DNA from: Zychaea mexicana
Taxonomy: Eukaryota > Mucoromycota > Mucoromycetes > Mucorales > Lichtheimiaceae
DNA length: 64,000 bases
Direction: 5' to 3'
Assembly (NCBI RefSeq): GCF_025766255.1
Contig: NW_026516692.1
Span: 248,001-312,000, forward strand
Shown: positions 44,479 to 56,203 of the stretch, piece after piece
Layout of the letters: each line of letters begins with the position of its first letter
Position numbering within the stretch: the first letter of the stretch is position 1
Notes under the pieces: generated by a model
Databases searched by the model: none
What the model was told of the DNA's origin: nothing
The model's input: only the letters and a program-made list of their open reading frames with translations
Translations under genes and position numbers: made by a program

Positions 44479-47400
44479 ATGGCGCATAACCCCAACAACC
44501 CGTTTGATGATCCGGGTAGTAGAAATGAAATGCCCGAGTCACTAGGTGGTAATGGAGGCAATGGACAGCAACAACCATCGATCGCTTATGGAGGTGAAGA
44601 TGCCACGATAAATCCATTCGCAGCTTCACCCACCCATTATCCACCTTCACAACAACACCAACAGCAACAACAACAACCTCCTCCTCCCTCTTCTTCGACA
44701 ACACAACACTATGGTGGTGCCGACCTTATAGATCTTTTACCAAACCAGGGCAACAGCACTGCTCCTATCGACACTTCTTACCCTCCACCATTACACACGA
44801 GTCAACAACCACAACAGTTTTCGCCACCGGGAGGAGGTCCTTCCTATACTCCAGGAGCACCCCTTGGCCGGGTCGACACATTTAATACCGACACAGGTAA
44901 AATTCAATTTGGTTGGCAGAAATAATATAGAAGCGCGTATTTTGTAGGAAAAAAGAAGGTGTCTTTTGTTTCTCACTCATATACTCATGGGCTTCTACGC
45001 ATATTTGTGTTTGTGTGTGTGTGAACATGCTAAACAGCTTCTTTGTACGACGATTCGACACCTATGAATGACGACGACGACGATTTACGACTGTTATCGC
45101 ACCAAGGACCGATTGCAGGTGCACGTTCACAACAATCGGATGGCAGCAGCGGCGGCGGAGGAGGAGGAGGAGGAATTCCACTTCGGTCTCAAGGTTCAAC
45201 AGTTGGAGGGACACAAAGAAATAGCCAAGGAGGAGGAGGACGACGACGACAACAGCAAAGAAAAAGAAAGGCAGGTCCAGGATTGGTAACATCCGTCAAA
45301 GACTTTGTCAATGGATTATTGGGACGACCCGGCTCGGCATCGGGTACGGCTGGTGAAGGCGGCGAACGTATCATCCACCTCAACAATCCAGACTTGAACG
45401 ACGATCAACGGTTCCTGCACAACAGAATCTTTACTGCGAAATACACCGCCATTACCTTTTTGCCAAGATTCTTGTATGAAGAATTTTCGAAATATGCCAA
45501 TCTGTTCTTTTTGTTCATTTCTGGTATTCAGGTAAAAAGAAATAGGCGGTTTTCCCAAGGTTTATCTCACACTCACGGTCCATTTCTTGGGGGGGATTGT
45601 TTATTAGCAAATTCCGGATATTTCACCCACGTCGCGTTGGACCACGTTGGTACCATTGTGTATTGTCTTGTTCATTACTGCTCTCAAGGAAATTGCAGAG
45701 GATTGGGTATGTCTTATAAAGTGGGAATGGGATCGGGCTGAGTTTATTCTTCTCTTTGAAGGGACAAAACAGAGTGAAGGAGAGGGCTTTATCCTCTCAC
45801 ACAATCAATGTATATAACATAGGGTGTGCACCGTTCAGACGCAGAGCTCAATGCCAGAAAATGCAAAGTACTCGTTGGAACGGAATTTGTCGAGAAATCT
45901 TGGCGGGATGTCAAAGTCGGTGATGTGCTCCGTATTGAAAGTGGAGAAAACTTCCCCGCTGATTTGGTCTTGGTCAGCAGTTCAGAACCGGAAGGTCTTT
46001 GCTATGTGGAAACCAGTAATTTGGATGGGTAAGTCTTTTTTAGGAGGGGAGAGAGGGAGAGGATGACAGTAGGGTTGGGAGATAACCAAGAAAAATATTG
46101 CTGCTTCTGTCTATGTATTATATAGTGAAGTCAATTTGAAGATCAAACAAGCGTTGACCCAGACAAGTAATATCCTCGATCCTATCGAAATGTCCAGGGT
46201 GCAGGGTGTCATCAAATGCGAACAACCAAACAATCGTCTGTACAACTATGATGGTGTCTTGTCAGTGTCCTCCATGGATGAAGTTGGAAAAACACGGGAT
46301 TTCGCATTGGATCCTACCCAATTGTTGCTACGTGGCGCTCAGCTCCGAAACACATCGTGGATTTATGGCATTGTTGTATTCACGGGTCACGAGACCAAAC
46401 TCATGTTGAATTCCAGGTATCTTGCTTTGTTTGGGTCTACACGTGGGACAGTAACAGTACCAGTGAGCACAACACAAAATAACACTGAATCTTTCCTATA
46501 ACTTTTAGCAAAAAACCATCGAAAATGTCCAATGTCACCCACATCACCAATCGAAACATTCTGTATCTGTTTGCCATTCTGGTATTGATGAGCATTGCCT
46601 GTTCCTGTGGTGGTCTTGGATTTGCTATCAATCGAAGTCATGAAATGGGCTATCTTCCATTCGAAGATCAAAATCGAGCTGCCGAGTTTGGCTATGATAT
46701 TTTGACGTTTTTGATTCTGTTTAACAGTTTCATCCCAATCAGGTTAGTCTCTCTCTCCACCCCCCCCCCTCTTTTCTCGGTAATGTTTATTGACACTCTT
46801 CCAATTCCCCCCCCCTCCTTTTTTTTGTGTTAGTTTGATGGTCACTATGGAAATTGTTAAATATGTTCAATCACTCTTGATTGAAGCTGATTTGGACATG
46901 TATTATGAAAAGACGGATACGCATGCCGTTGCCCGTAGTAGCAGTTTGATTGAGGAACTTGGTCAGGTACGGCAAAACATCAACATATTCGAATGTTGGT
47001 GGGGGGGAGGGAAGCGCAGTAAGAGAAACGGAGAAGATGAAAATTGGAGATGGCTCATCAATGAAAGTTATTGTAGGTCAAGTTTGTATTCTCGGACAAG
47101 ACAGGGACATTGACTTGCAATGAGATGCAATACCGACAAGCATCCATTGCTGGCTTATCGTATGCAGACAAGGTTGATTCGGACAAACAAGCAAGAGATG
47201 GATCAGACGACCCAACATTGCAGTACACATTCAATCAGTTGCAAGAACATCTAAAGAAGCACCCGACAGCCAATGTTATTAACGAGTTTTTGATCTTATT
47301 GGCTTGTTGTCATACTGTTATTCCTGAAAAACCCAATGGTGATGATGATATTGTTTATCAAGCTTCTTCTCCTGACGAAGGTGCTCTTGTCAAGGGCGCA

Positions 47401-49900
47401 AGTACTCTTGGTTACACTTTTCACGTAAGTTTTTTTTTTTTGTTTTTAAAGCAAACAGTGTCCATGTTATGCTAAAAGAAAAATTCCAATGGATTATCTT
47501 TTAGACACGTCGACCCAATTCAATCACTTGCAATATCCGTGGCCAAGATATGGAATTCCAAGTTTTGAATATTTGTGAATTTAACTCTACCCGTAAGCGT
47601 ATGTCCGCCATTATCCGTGGGCCAGATGGCAAGATCAAGCTGTATTGTAAAGGTGCCGACACTGTCATTTTGGAACGTTTGGCCGAAAACAACCCCTTTA
47701 TTGAACCCACTCTGGTTCATCTGGAGGTATGAGAAGACCCTTTCATATTCGTAGAGAGTAGAGGAGAAGAAAAGTGTATATACTCAAAGAAGCTGTATGT
47801 GGCGATGATTAGGAATTCGCTTCCGAAGGTCTTCGTACATTGTGTATTGCCATGCGCGAGATTCCCGAGGAAGAATATACACGCTGGTCTCAGATTTTCG
47901 ACAAGGCTTCAACCACGTTGGTGAACCGTTCAGAAGAATTGGACAAGGCTGCGGAAATGATTGAACAGAATTTGTTTTTGTTGGGTGCTACGGCTATTGA
48001 AGACAAGTTGCAGGAGGGTGTGCCAGATACCATCTATTCGCTGCAAGAAGCCGGTATCAAGGTCTGGGTCTTGACGGGTGATCGACAAGAAACGGCTATC
48101 AATATTGGCTACTCTTGCAAACTGTTGAACGAAGAGATGAGTTTGATTGTTTGTAATGAGGACAATCACTGGGACACAAAGAACTTTTTGGAAAAGAAGT
48201 TAAAAGAGATCAATGACGTGCTGAATCGTGGTGATGAACTCGAGGTATGGAATCAAGAAAAGAGATCGGGGTATCCTCTGTGTGTGTCTCTGTGTCAGGC
48301 GTTTATAGAACAAGGAGGGATACTCAAAAGGGATTATATGCTCTATCATAGCCCTTGGCATTGATTATCGATGGTCGAGCACTGACGTTTGCGCTGGAAA
48401 AAGACATTGAAAAGATCATGTTTGATTTATCCGTCATGTGTAAAGCCGTGATCTGTTGTCGTGTGTCCCCGCTTCAAAAGGCCCTTGTTGTCAAACTTGT
48501 GAAGAAATACGACAAGTCGATTCTGTTGGCCATTGGTGACGGTGCCAACGACGTATCGATGATCCAAGCTGCTCATGTCGGTGTCGGCATCAGTGGTGTC
48601 GAAGGCTTACAAGCTGCTCGAAGTGCTGATTTTGCTATTGGGCAATTCCGCTTCTTGAAGAAACTACTGCTCGTCCATGGTTCTTGGGCATACCAGCGTC
48701 TCAGCAAGATGATCTTTTATTACTTTTACAAGAACATTGCTCTTTATTTGACACAGTTCTGGGTAAGGTTTCTTTTCTTATAACCCATGGCTGTTTTATT
48801 CTATTGAAAAAGGTGGGTTTGGGATACTGACGATGGGGATGTGCGTTTATATTTTGTAGTATGCATTCTATAACGGCTTTTCCGGAACAACCTTTTATGA
48901 ATCGTGGACCATGTCTTGCTTCAATGTCATTTTTACGTTTTTGCCTCCTCTGGTGATTGGTATCTTTGACCAGTTTGTGTCTGCACGATTGTTGGACAAG
49001 TACCCACAAATGTACATGTTGGGTCAAAGCAACGAATTTTTCAACCAACGAAGATTCTGGGGTTGGTTTGCCAATGCCGTATACCATTCTCTTGTAAGTG
49101 TATACACGTACATATCTAGAAAACGCGCAAAAGAACTCTTCTTTCTACCAAGTCAGTACTGACTCTGCTGTGTTATAAGATCCTCTTCTTCCTTGGTGTT
49201 GCCGCATTCAGTGAGGATGGTGTCTTTGCTAACGGTCTGGTTGGCGGCCAATGGTGGGCTGGCACGGCAGTGTTCACTGCCGTCCTTGGCTGTATCTTGT
49301 GGAAGGCTGCATTGATTACAGAGTAAGTTCTCCTTTCGTTTCTTTGTAACGATAGCCGTTGTATAACTCAAATGCCATGATTTCTTCACTAGCACATGGA
49401 CCAAATATGCAGTGATTTCACTTGTGGGCTCCATGGCGGCATGGTACATTTTCTTGCCTGTCGTATCTTACATTGGTCCTGCCATCTCCAGCGGTGTGTT
49501 TCCCGAATACAAGGGAATGGTTCCTATGCTGTGGGGCAACGTCAACTTTTGGATGTTTATCATTCTGGTACCACTTATTTGTAACCTACGTGATTTCTTG
49601 TGGAAATAGTAAGTTCAACATAAATTTAGTGCGTTAGGTTACGGAATTCAAACTAACCACACTAAAACTAGTATCAAACGCATGTATCGTCCATTGCCAT
49701 ATCATTTCGTCCAAGAGATCCAGAAATACAACCTGCCCGATTATCGACCTCGCATGGATCGGTTCCGTCAAGCTGTCAACAAGGTTCGAAGGATACAACG
49801 GTTGAAGAGAAACCGTGGTTATGCGTTTTCTCAAAACGACAGCGATCAAAACAAAATCATCCGTGCTTACGATACGACGGTGCAAAAACCTCGAGGCTAA
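44479..49900 (+). CDS. Drs2-type phospholipid-transporting P4-ATPase, 1369 residues
   Basis: Fifteen exons: 44479-44896, 45038-45531, 45608-45706, 45823-46028, 46126-46416, 46509-46742, 46834-46966, 47077-47424, 47505-47726, 47813-48244, 48352-48762, 48860-49093, 49180-49322, 49393-49608, 49672-49900; 4110 nt in phase. The N-terminal tail holds an NPFxD endocytic motif (NPFDD, residues 7-11) and Q/P/G-rich stretches. Family marks: [24 protein letters not shown] in membrane segment 4, phosphorylated D632 in [47 protein letters not shown], and a GYAFSQ / YDTT C-terminal tail as in Drs2/ATP8A. It flips aminophospholipids at trans-Golgi or endosomal membranes, normally with a Cdc50 partner. The actuator motif reads DGEV (405-408) rather than DGET. 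Confidence 0.92.
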
Positions 49901-50187
49901 TAGCTTACTGTCACTCCACTCTGTTTCTTTATTTTGTTTTCTACTTTTTAACTTGTTTGTTGTTGCTGGGTTTCTCTACTCTATTCCTCTTTTGTCTATA
50001 TACACATATTCATCTATTTACTATTTCTTTTTTCCTTCTCTTTCTCTCTCTTTATTCCGCGATAACTCTATACCATGTATACTTTTTGCACCGCACCACA
50101 CACCATACTCACACCATACTCACACACTCACACACTCAAAAGCCCAAGAGGGATGGAACCATAAAACGATCAAATACAAAGGAATTA

Positions 50188-50227
<40 letters not shown>

Positions 50228-50575
50228 GTTTGTAATATGTAAATCGTATACAATGCTTTGTGTTTTTATATCAGAATAAACATCTTTTTCTCACAATACA
50301 GTGGTAGCAAACCAGTTTTGTTGGTTGAACATAGAAATGCATGGAACCCAGAGATGCTATCAAATCCTTTTTGTTTTACTGTGATCGCCGAATGAATATT
50401 GGGGAATTATTTGCTGTTCGTGTTGCACAGACTTGATAGCTGAATATGTCCGGGCATGGCCTAAAAAGGAATTCGCAGTCTTACCCGGAACGTCGGAGAC
50501 GGACAATGCAGAGAAAAAACAAAAAACCAAGTCGTTCAGGCTTCTCTCACTCTACTCTCACATTTTACTTTTAAA
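49901..50575. other. Spacer between the P4-ATPase and TOM7
   Basis: Pyrimidine-rich probable 3' untranslated region of the P4-ATPase, with CA-type words (50090-50135) and a CT microsatellite (about 50195-50223). AATAAA occurs at about 50275. The TOM7 promoter lies at the right end. No further gene is seen. Confidence 0.55.
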
Positions 50576-50903
50576 ATGCAAGACTCGACAAAGGAATCCA
50601 TCTGGAAGGTTCGTACTCATTTTACTTGATAGCTATCATTTAGAAAAACCGCAGCGTGTTAACATGTGTGTGAATTATAGGTTATCGATTTCTCCAAGCA
50701 GATCTTGCACTGGGGTTTTGTTCCCTTTGTCATTTACCTCGGCATGACCCGTAGCAACCCCAGACCTTCTTTGCTCAAGTAAGTTCTTTTCTCTCTTTGG
50801 TAGAGGAGAGAGGTCAAGGCAGCAGGGTAATAATAATAATAATAACAGCTGTACTAAATAAACGCGTTTATTGTTATATAGGCTCATTAGCCCTCTTGCT
50901 TAA
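50576..50903 (+). CDS. tom7: Mitochondrial import receptor subunit TOM7, 50 residues
   Basis: Exons 50576-50608, 50681-50778, 50882-50903; 153 nt in phase. The protein begins MQDSTKESIWKVIDFSKQ, then ILHWGFVPFVIYLGM and RPSLLKLISPLA. This matches TOM7: a short cytosolic head, one membrane segment with the W/Y-G-x-x-P-F-V-x-Y-L-G core, and a C-terminal RP-x-L-x-L-x-SPL. TOM7 is a small subunit of the mitochondrial outer-membrane translocase and modulates assembly of Tom20/Tom22 with Tom40. Splicing into exon 3 is supported because it supplies the conserved SPL ending; without it the protein would stop at LLK. Each exon is too short to stand out as an open frame. It converges with the F-box gene, 226 bp apart. 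Confidence 0.88.
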
Positions 50904-51129
50904 AGAAAGAGAGCCTTTAAAAAAAAAAAAACAGTTGTACAAAGTTTTTTTCTTCTTTACCGCACACACACACACACACACACAGCCGTTCTGTTATATA
51001 CATATGATAATATACACCTCCCTCGTCTCCCACCAAAAAGTTAACAACAACAACAAAACATGCCACAAGGAAATAAATCAATTGCAAAACCGCTTGCGAT
51101 TCTTTTATATTTATTCTCTGGTTTTGCCT

Positions 51130-53188
51130 TTAAAAGTTGATTCTGCAAAAACTGACATGCTGGTTCAGAAGTTCGTCTGCGTTCGAGGTCAATGACGATA
51201 ATGATCCGGAATAGGAAACAGGACCAATACTACTATTACTACTACCATCAGAAGCAGCAGCAGTACCGCCAACGATACCGTCTGGTTGTTGCTGTTGTTG
51301 TTTTAGAAAAGAGGCTTCCAACGACACGTACTTGAGCTTCTTGATCCCTCCAACTACTCCTGGACCACATACGAAATCCAACATAACAAATCGTTTCATC
51401 TTGTGCTGCACTTCCAGAATTGTTTCTTGTATCGCCAGTTGCGTATCCTCATCTACCTCCATCTTTGTCTGTGTAGGCGCAAGTGATGATGCTGATAATA
51501 ATGTTTCTGTGTTATTGTTGTACCATCCCACCAGAGTCAGGTATTCGAGGTTGCCAACGCATGGTTTGATACATTCTCGCCACACCCGTGCTGTGTACGC
51601 ATTACATCGACCCAGACGGAGCGTCTTGAGGTTCGTGAGCGGGTGTAAAAATTGGTATTTATCGACGAGCGTATCTTCCATCCATCGTCGTCGGTAGAGT
51701 ACTGTAGCTGTCGGGCCTTCTTCTTCATCATCATCATCATCATCTCGTCCATGTTGTTGTTGTTGCTGCTGAGTACCGGTACTATGACTGCTGCTGCTGC
51801 CATCGTTACTGATTCGTGGTTGTTGTGGATCACGAGGCAAAAGTAAGGACATCTCTTCTGGATCGTATACGTTGGACAGACGCAATTCTTGCAAACTCGT
51901 GGGTAATACTTTACGAACGCGTCGACGGCTGATGGTGAATGCATGATCGGTGTATTCGCATGGTTCTCGGAACCGCAAGTCGAGAACGCGCAACCGATCC
52001 AAGCCAGAAAATAAACCAAGCATCATTTTGCCACTGGTGCCACGCGTTCGGATGATGTCGCACCGCAGTACTTCCAGTAACGGCGTTTGGGTGATCATTT
52101 CAATCATGTCTTGGAAATACAATTTGGTCATTACAAGTTCCGTCACGTTTGTGAATAATCGTGCCTTGATGCGTAATGGTGTGGTTGTAATAAAATCATT
52201 CTTGGCGCTGCCAAACATGTGGACCGTGCGTGTGTTTAAGAGTTTTTTACGAGCCAGATGTTTAGGGTTTTTGTCGATCAAGCAGAGCATATCTACAAAT
52301 GATTCCCATTCTTCCCTCACGTTTCGCCACTATTACAACGAAAAAGTTAAACGCGTCTTTCATTAGACCCCAGGAAAACATTTAGATTCCCTCCCCTTTG
52401 TTGTTATTGTTAACAGTATTACCGAGAAGGGATCTAATATGATTTCACGCCATTGACGACACACGCTTGCTAGTATGCATAACGTCTCTATGTTTCCGCA
52501 ATGTCGAAATATTTGATATAAGCAATCGGTGTTGAGACTGCTGATAGGGCTCGTATCCGACCGCGTCGCTAGGATATCAGCAGTGTAATGTCGTTTCGAT
52601 CGCTTTAACGTCGCTGGTGGCGTTGATGATGACCGTTTTGATCGCTGTTTCCCCCTCCCCCAAGAAAAAAGGACATATTAGTGAGAGTGTGTATGAGGTA
52701 GAAAGTGATGTGAATGGATGCGGTACCTCGGTCAAAGTTGTTGCTGTTAAACTAATAGATTGATTGCGTGTAGTGTTGCTACGTTGTAAAACAGCTTCTG
52801 TGTATTTATCGTTACGTTCTCGGTTGGTCATTACAATCAACCGCGGATCTAGGTTTTTGGATTGTTTTATGTGTGTTTCTCGACTTTGTAATGGTCGATT
52901 GGTGTCAATAGATGCTAAAGAGCGTCGTGGACAGCTGTCTTTTGAACGATTTATAGTGTTTCGTCGATCGGCGTCTTTTACAGCAGCACGAGGGTTCCGT
53001 CGATCTGCGTCTTTTGAAGTAAGAGGATCTCGTCGATCGGTGTTTTTTGATGGAAGACTGGTTCGTTTTCGATTGGGGTCTTTTGTTGCAAGCCGACTTT
53101 TTCGATTGGTGTCTCTTGATGCGAGAGGGATGCGTCGATTGGCGTCTTTTGCTGCAAGAGGACTTTGTAGCGAAAATGGTTTCTCCAT
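51130..53188 (-). CDS. F-box/LRR-like protein with N-terminal short repeats, 627 residues
   Basis: Exons 52727-53188, 52423-52644, 51130-52329; 1884 nt in phase. Residues 10-100 are eight or so copies of an 11-12-residue basic repeat with consensus L-A-S-K-D-x-N/D-R-R-x-P. The F-box spans the exon 2/3 junction: LNTDCLYQIFRHCGNIETL, CILASVCRQWREI, then WRNVREEWESF. The C-terminal region has LRR-like strands (FSGLDRLRVLDLRF, LPTSLQELRLSNV, LTNLKTLRLGRCN, GNLEYLTLVGW) interrupted by S, Q and D/E runs. F-box proteins recruit substrates to SCF ubiquitin ligases through Skp1. The substrate is unknown. Start: ATG 53188; the repeats make an upstream start unlikely. The intron 2 acceptor is the least certain point. 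Confidence 0.78.
52890..53160. repeat. Coding minisatellite in the F-box gene
   Basis: About eight degenerate units of 33-39 bp run through exon 1 of the F-box gene. On the plus strand they share words such as CGTCGATCGG-GTCTTTT followed by a variable purine-rich stretch. They encode the K/R-D-x-N/D-R-R repeat. Unit lengths are multiples of three, so copy number can change without breaking the frame. Confidence 0.65.
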
Positions 53189-53984
53189 ATTCTCTCTTTC
53201 TCTTTTAAATTCTCTTTTCCCTCTTTTTTTAACTTTCTGTAGAAAATGCGTATATGTGTTATAAGAATAATAGCAAGGTACACGAACTTACACGCGATTC
53301 GGGGCAAGTAAAAAAAACACCTGCAAATGCCCCGTTTCAACTCAGCATAAAAGTCTTAAGTTGAGATGACACATTATCTCCATAAACGGTTATTGTAGTT
53401 TTATAAAAGCTATCATGCTTAAAGTAAGTTTGATAGCTCTATACCAGCCATACAATCACGATGGTTTACCTGGGCTCTTTTCTTAAAACATGTTAGCATA
53501 GAAAAACGACGCATGACCCAACATGAAGCTCCGTTGTGATAGAAAAGCTTGAGTATTAAGTTGTACCATTGCAATAGTAATCGTGTAAAGGACCACAGCC
53601 ATTTCAAACAATATCCCACACGAGTACAAGTATTCCGAGACGATTTCACTTCAAGATATGCACAGTCCACCCTTATCTTTTATCATTCATGAAGAGCATT
53701 CTATAAGATGTATAATACACGCGCGACACGATTGAGCCCTTTTCTTTTGCTACACAGCTGTCCATCCATCCTGCCTTCTCCTTGGATCTTGTCGCTTATG
53801 CTTTGCGGCGGGTGGGTGTGTATAGGTCGTGACGTGTGCGCGGATATGAAAAAAAAATGGTAATATGAAACGCGCCATTTGAGTGTATTGTGTTTTTAGA
53901 TAAGGAAGGGGCCCGTCCTTTGTCGAGGTATAATATATATATATATAAGTCTTTCGTTGCAAGTGGTAGCTCCTGTCCCTAGAT
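53189..53984. other. Spacer between the F-box gene and the microprotein
   Basis: The left part holds the F-box promoter. A minus-strand frame (53419-53670, starting MDCAYLEVKS) has no recognised pattern. A TA run lies at about 53932-53946. No gene is supported. Confidence 0.45.
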
Positions 53985-54212
53985 TCACGCAATGTACTGT
54001 TCCTGATTGCAGTTGGGAATCCAGACGATATAGTTTGAACAGGGCATACGACCGCTTGACGAAACTTGATAGCTGAGATAGACGCAGGTGACACACGCTG
54101 CTATCAGTAACGCAAAGATAATGTGTCGAGAGCGAGTCCGTCGTCGTAGTTCATCATGATAGCGTCGTACTGAACTGTACTGTTCCTCGTCGCCGATGTC
54201 CAAGTATGGCAT
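53985..54212 (-). CDS. Hypothetical single-pass membrane microprotein, 75 residues
   Basis: One exon starts at ATG 54212. It encodes an acidic opening (MPYLDIGDEEQYSSVRRYHD), a basic patch (ELRRRTRSRH) and a hydrophobic stretch (IIFALLIAACVTCVYLSY, about residues 31-48). A short tail with two Cys (MPCSNYIVWIPNCNQEQY) follows. By the positive-inside rule the N-terminus should be cytosolic, with the Cys-containing tail in the lumen or outside. I do not recognise the family. The clear polarity of charge, membrane segment and tail makes it a credible gene despite its size. Confidence 0.5.
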   Translation of the reverse strand: MPYLDIGDEEQYSSVRRYHDELRRRTRSRHIIFALLIAACVTCVYLSYQVSSSGRMPCSNYIVWIPNCNQEQYIA

Positions 54213-56203
54213 ATTATTTGTGGGAGAACAAGGAAGCGAGGAGGTGTTAGCGTTGTATTGTAAGAAAACTATAGAAAGAAAGAAAGAAGAGAAGAAAAAA
54301 GAAAAGCTTATACGTCATTATTTGTTTGTGAGGTTCGTTGCTCATGTGTTTGCAAAGTGTATATAGCACACATATTACTCACACACGCATATTGATCAAA
54401 ACAGTACGCATTGCATACCGCAACAGTTTGTGTTACGTCTTCTGGTGGTTTGATACGCTCAAAGCACATTTACTTTGCGTTTGATTGCAGTAAGAAAAAA
54501 CAATCACATCATGTCAATTCACTCTTTCCCATATGTATGTTGTATCAAGTATCAGCATGATCAGCTTGGTATGTGTACTATGTTCAGTTTAGTTTTAGCG
54601 GCTATTGTTCTATTTTGAATCCACGTGGACGCAAAGCATTGTTAAAGGATAGCCGGGATCAAAATCACCATCGATGCGTTATAGATCGAGATTCAATGGT
54701 ACCAAGCGTTAGACGCATATATGCTAATCTGGATATACTATTTCTATGGGAGACTGGAAGCTCTTTTGCCACAACCCTTGGCGAGTTTTATGAGTATGCA
54801 CCCCACTCACACCATCCTTGATGTCCAATGACTTTGTTACTGGTTAATGGGTTTTATGTGACACGAAGAAAATTACCCGCTTTCGCCCAACACATATTTG
54901 CAAAATGGACGCGAGAGGACCTATCTTATTTCTTGTTAGACAGCAGCCTTGATAGAATCAAAATCATAAAGGTCACGGTGGCGGCGAGCAGGAATGGATG
55001 TAGTGAAATAATGATTTAAAATAAAATAAATAGAGGAGGGTAGAAGAAAACAATAGTAGAAATGACAAGCGTATACGACATAGTTTCTGTGTACACACTA
55101 CGGTACTCTAATGTACCTTTTTCGATGTTGACGGAAAAAAAACGAGCAGGGAAATATACAGGACGTTCTATATATTTTATTTCCTTTGAGGAGCAAGCTA
55201 AAACAACAGACGACGTGCTCTGCTATCGATGCATAGCCAACGCAACAAAAGCAGTGACCTAGCATCCTATTTTGACATGGGACATTATTATCACGGAAGC
55301 GCATCAATTCTAGCCCGATCGGATCAGAATGCCTTTCGCTCCTCCATGGAAACGTGTTTTATGTGTTATAACCATTATGGTATGAGGACTCGTTGCTATT
55401 CCATTCGTTTTTGCTCCTGCTATGATTTCGGTTTCTGTGTCATTTAAGATGTCAGGGCGCTTCTGTCCAGGTCTTTAAACTTGTCTACAGGAAGCGGATT
55501 ACCATCTTATCGTTGGCCAAGTATAACACCTGATCGTTGCGCGTGCGTCGTTGTTACGAGTGGCAACCTTTGATAGTACAATCTGTCAATTGACATATAG
55601 ATTTCGGCTGTATTTATAGTATACCATGGGTAATTCGTTATAATATGGAGGGGCAGAATTTCAGGTTAGTAGAGCAGTAGTATCTCAGATAACACTACCT
55701 ATCGATCTATACAGCAGAAAATCTATCGCCAACTCATTTTGTCACACAAGCTTGTTTGGAAAGCTAATGGAAGGTTATAGATATGTTGTCGCCACCCGGA
55801 GGTTTGGGGAACTTGCCTCCAACATAGGGGTCGAAGGGAGGCAGGGACCGGTAATGAACTTTACCCGCCGCTGTTATGATTGGGCAAAATGTTCTCTTTT
55901 AGCGATCGAACAAGGGTTATCATCATAAGAGGTTTGCCTGCCACTGATTGGTAACAATCCAATTGTTGTCTGCTTTAAATTATGAAATTGAAACTTTTTA
56001 CAGGGATTGTATGTTAAAATTTTCTTTTCCATTGATCATGGGTAAATAAAAATCATTAACAAGAGAAAAAATGTTTCTTCGTAATCACTAGCAACCCCTC
56101 CACATAGTAGCGATTCTCTCTTCTTTTACTTTCCCCACACACATACACAGACAGACACATCAACATAACAAGCCTACTAAAAGTAGTGTGTGTAAAAAAG
56201 ATC
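54213..56203. other. 2-kb spacer without recognised gene
   Basis: Several short frames (54573-54821, 55062-55262, 55229-55447) show no family pattern or splice-linked continuity. The last 150 bp, with CACA words near 56137-56160, probably form the homeobox gene's promoter and leader. Confidence 0.45.

Noticed and set aside
49815..50279. Frame overlapping the end of the P4-ATPase
   Set aside because: It is out of frame with the conserved GYAFSQ/YDTT C-terminus and continues into CT-repeat sequence.
51332..51846. Plus-strand frames opposite the F-box/LRR gene
   Set aside because: They are antisense shadows of repeat-rich coding sequence.
53419..53670. Minus-strand frame starting MDCAYLEVKS
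   Set aside because: No known family, no supporting signals and odd composition rich in W, C and L; TE debris or chance is as likely.
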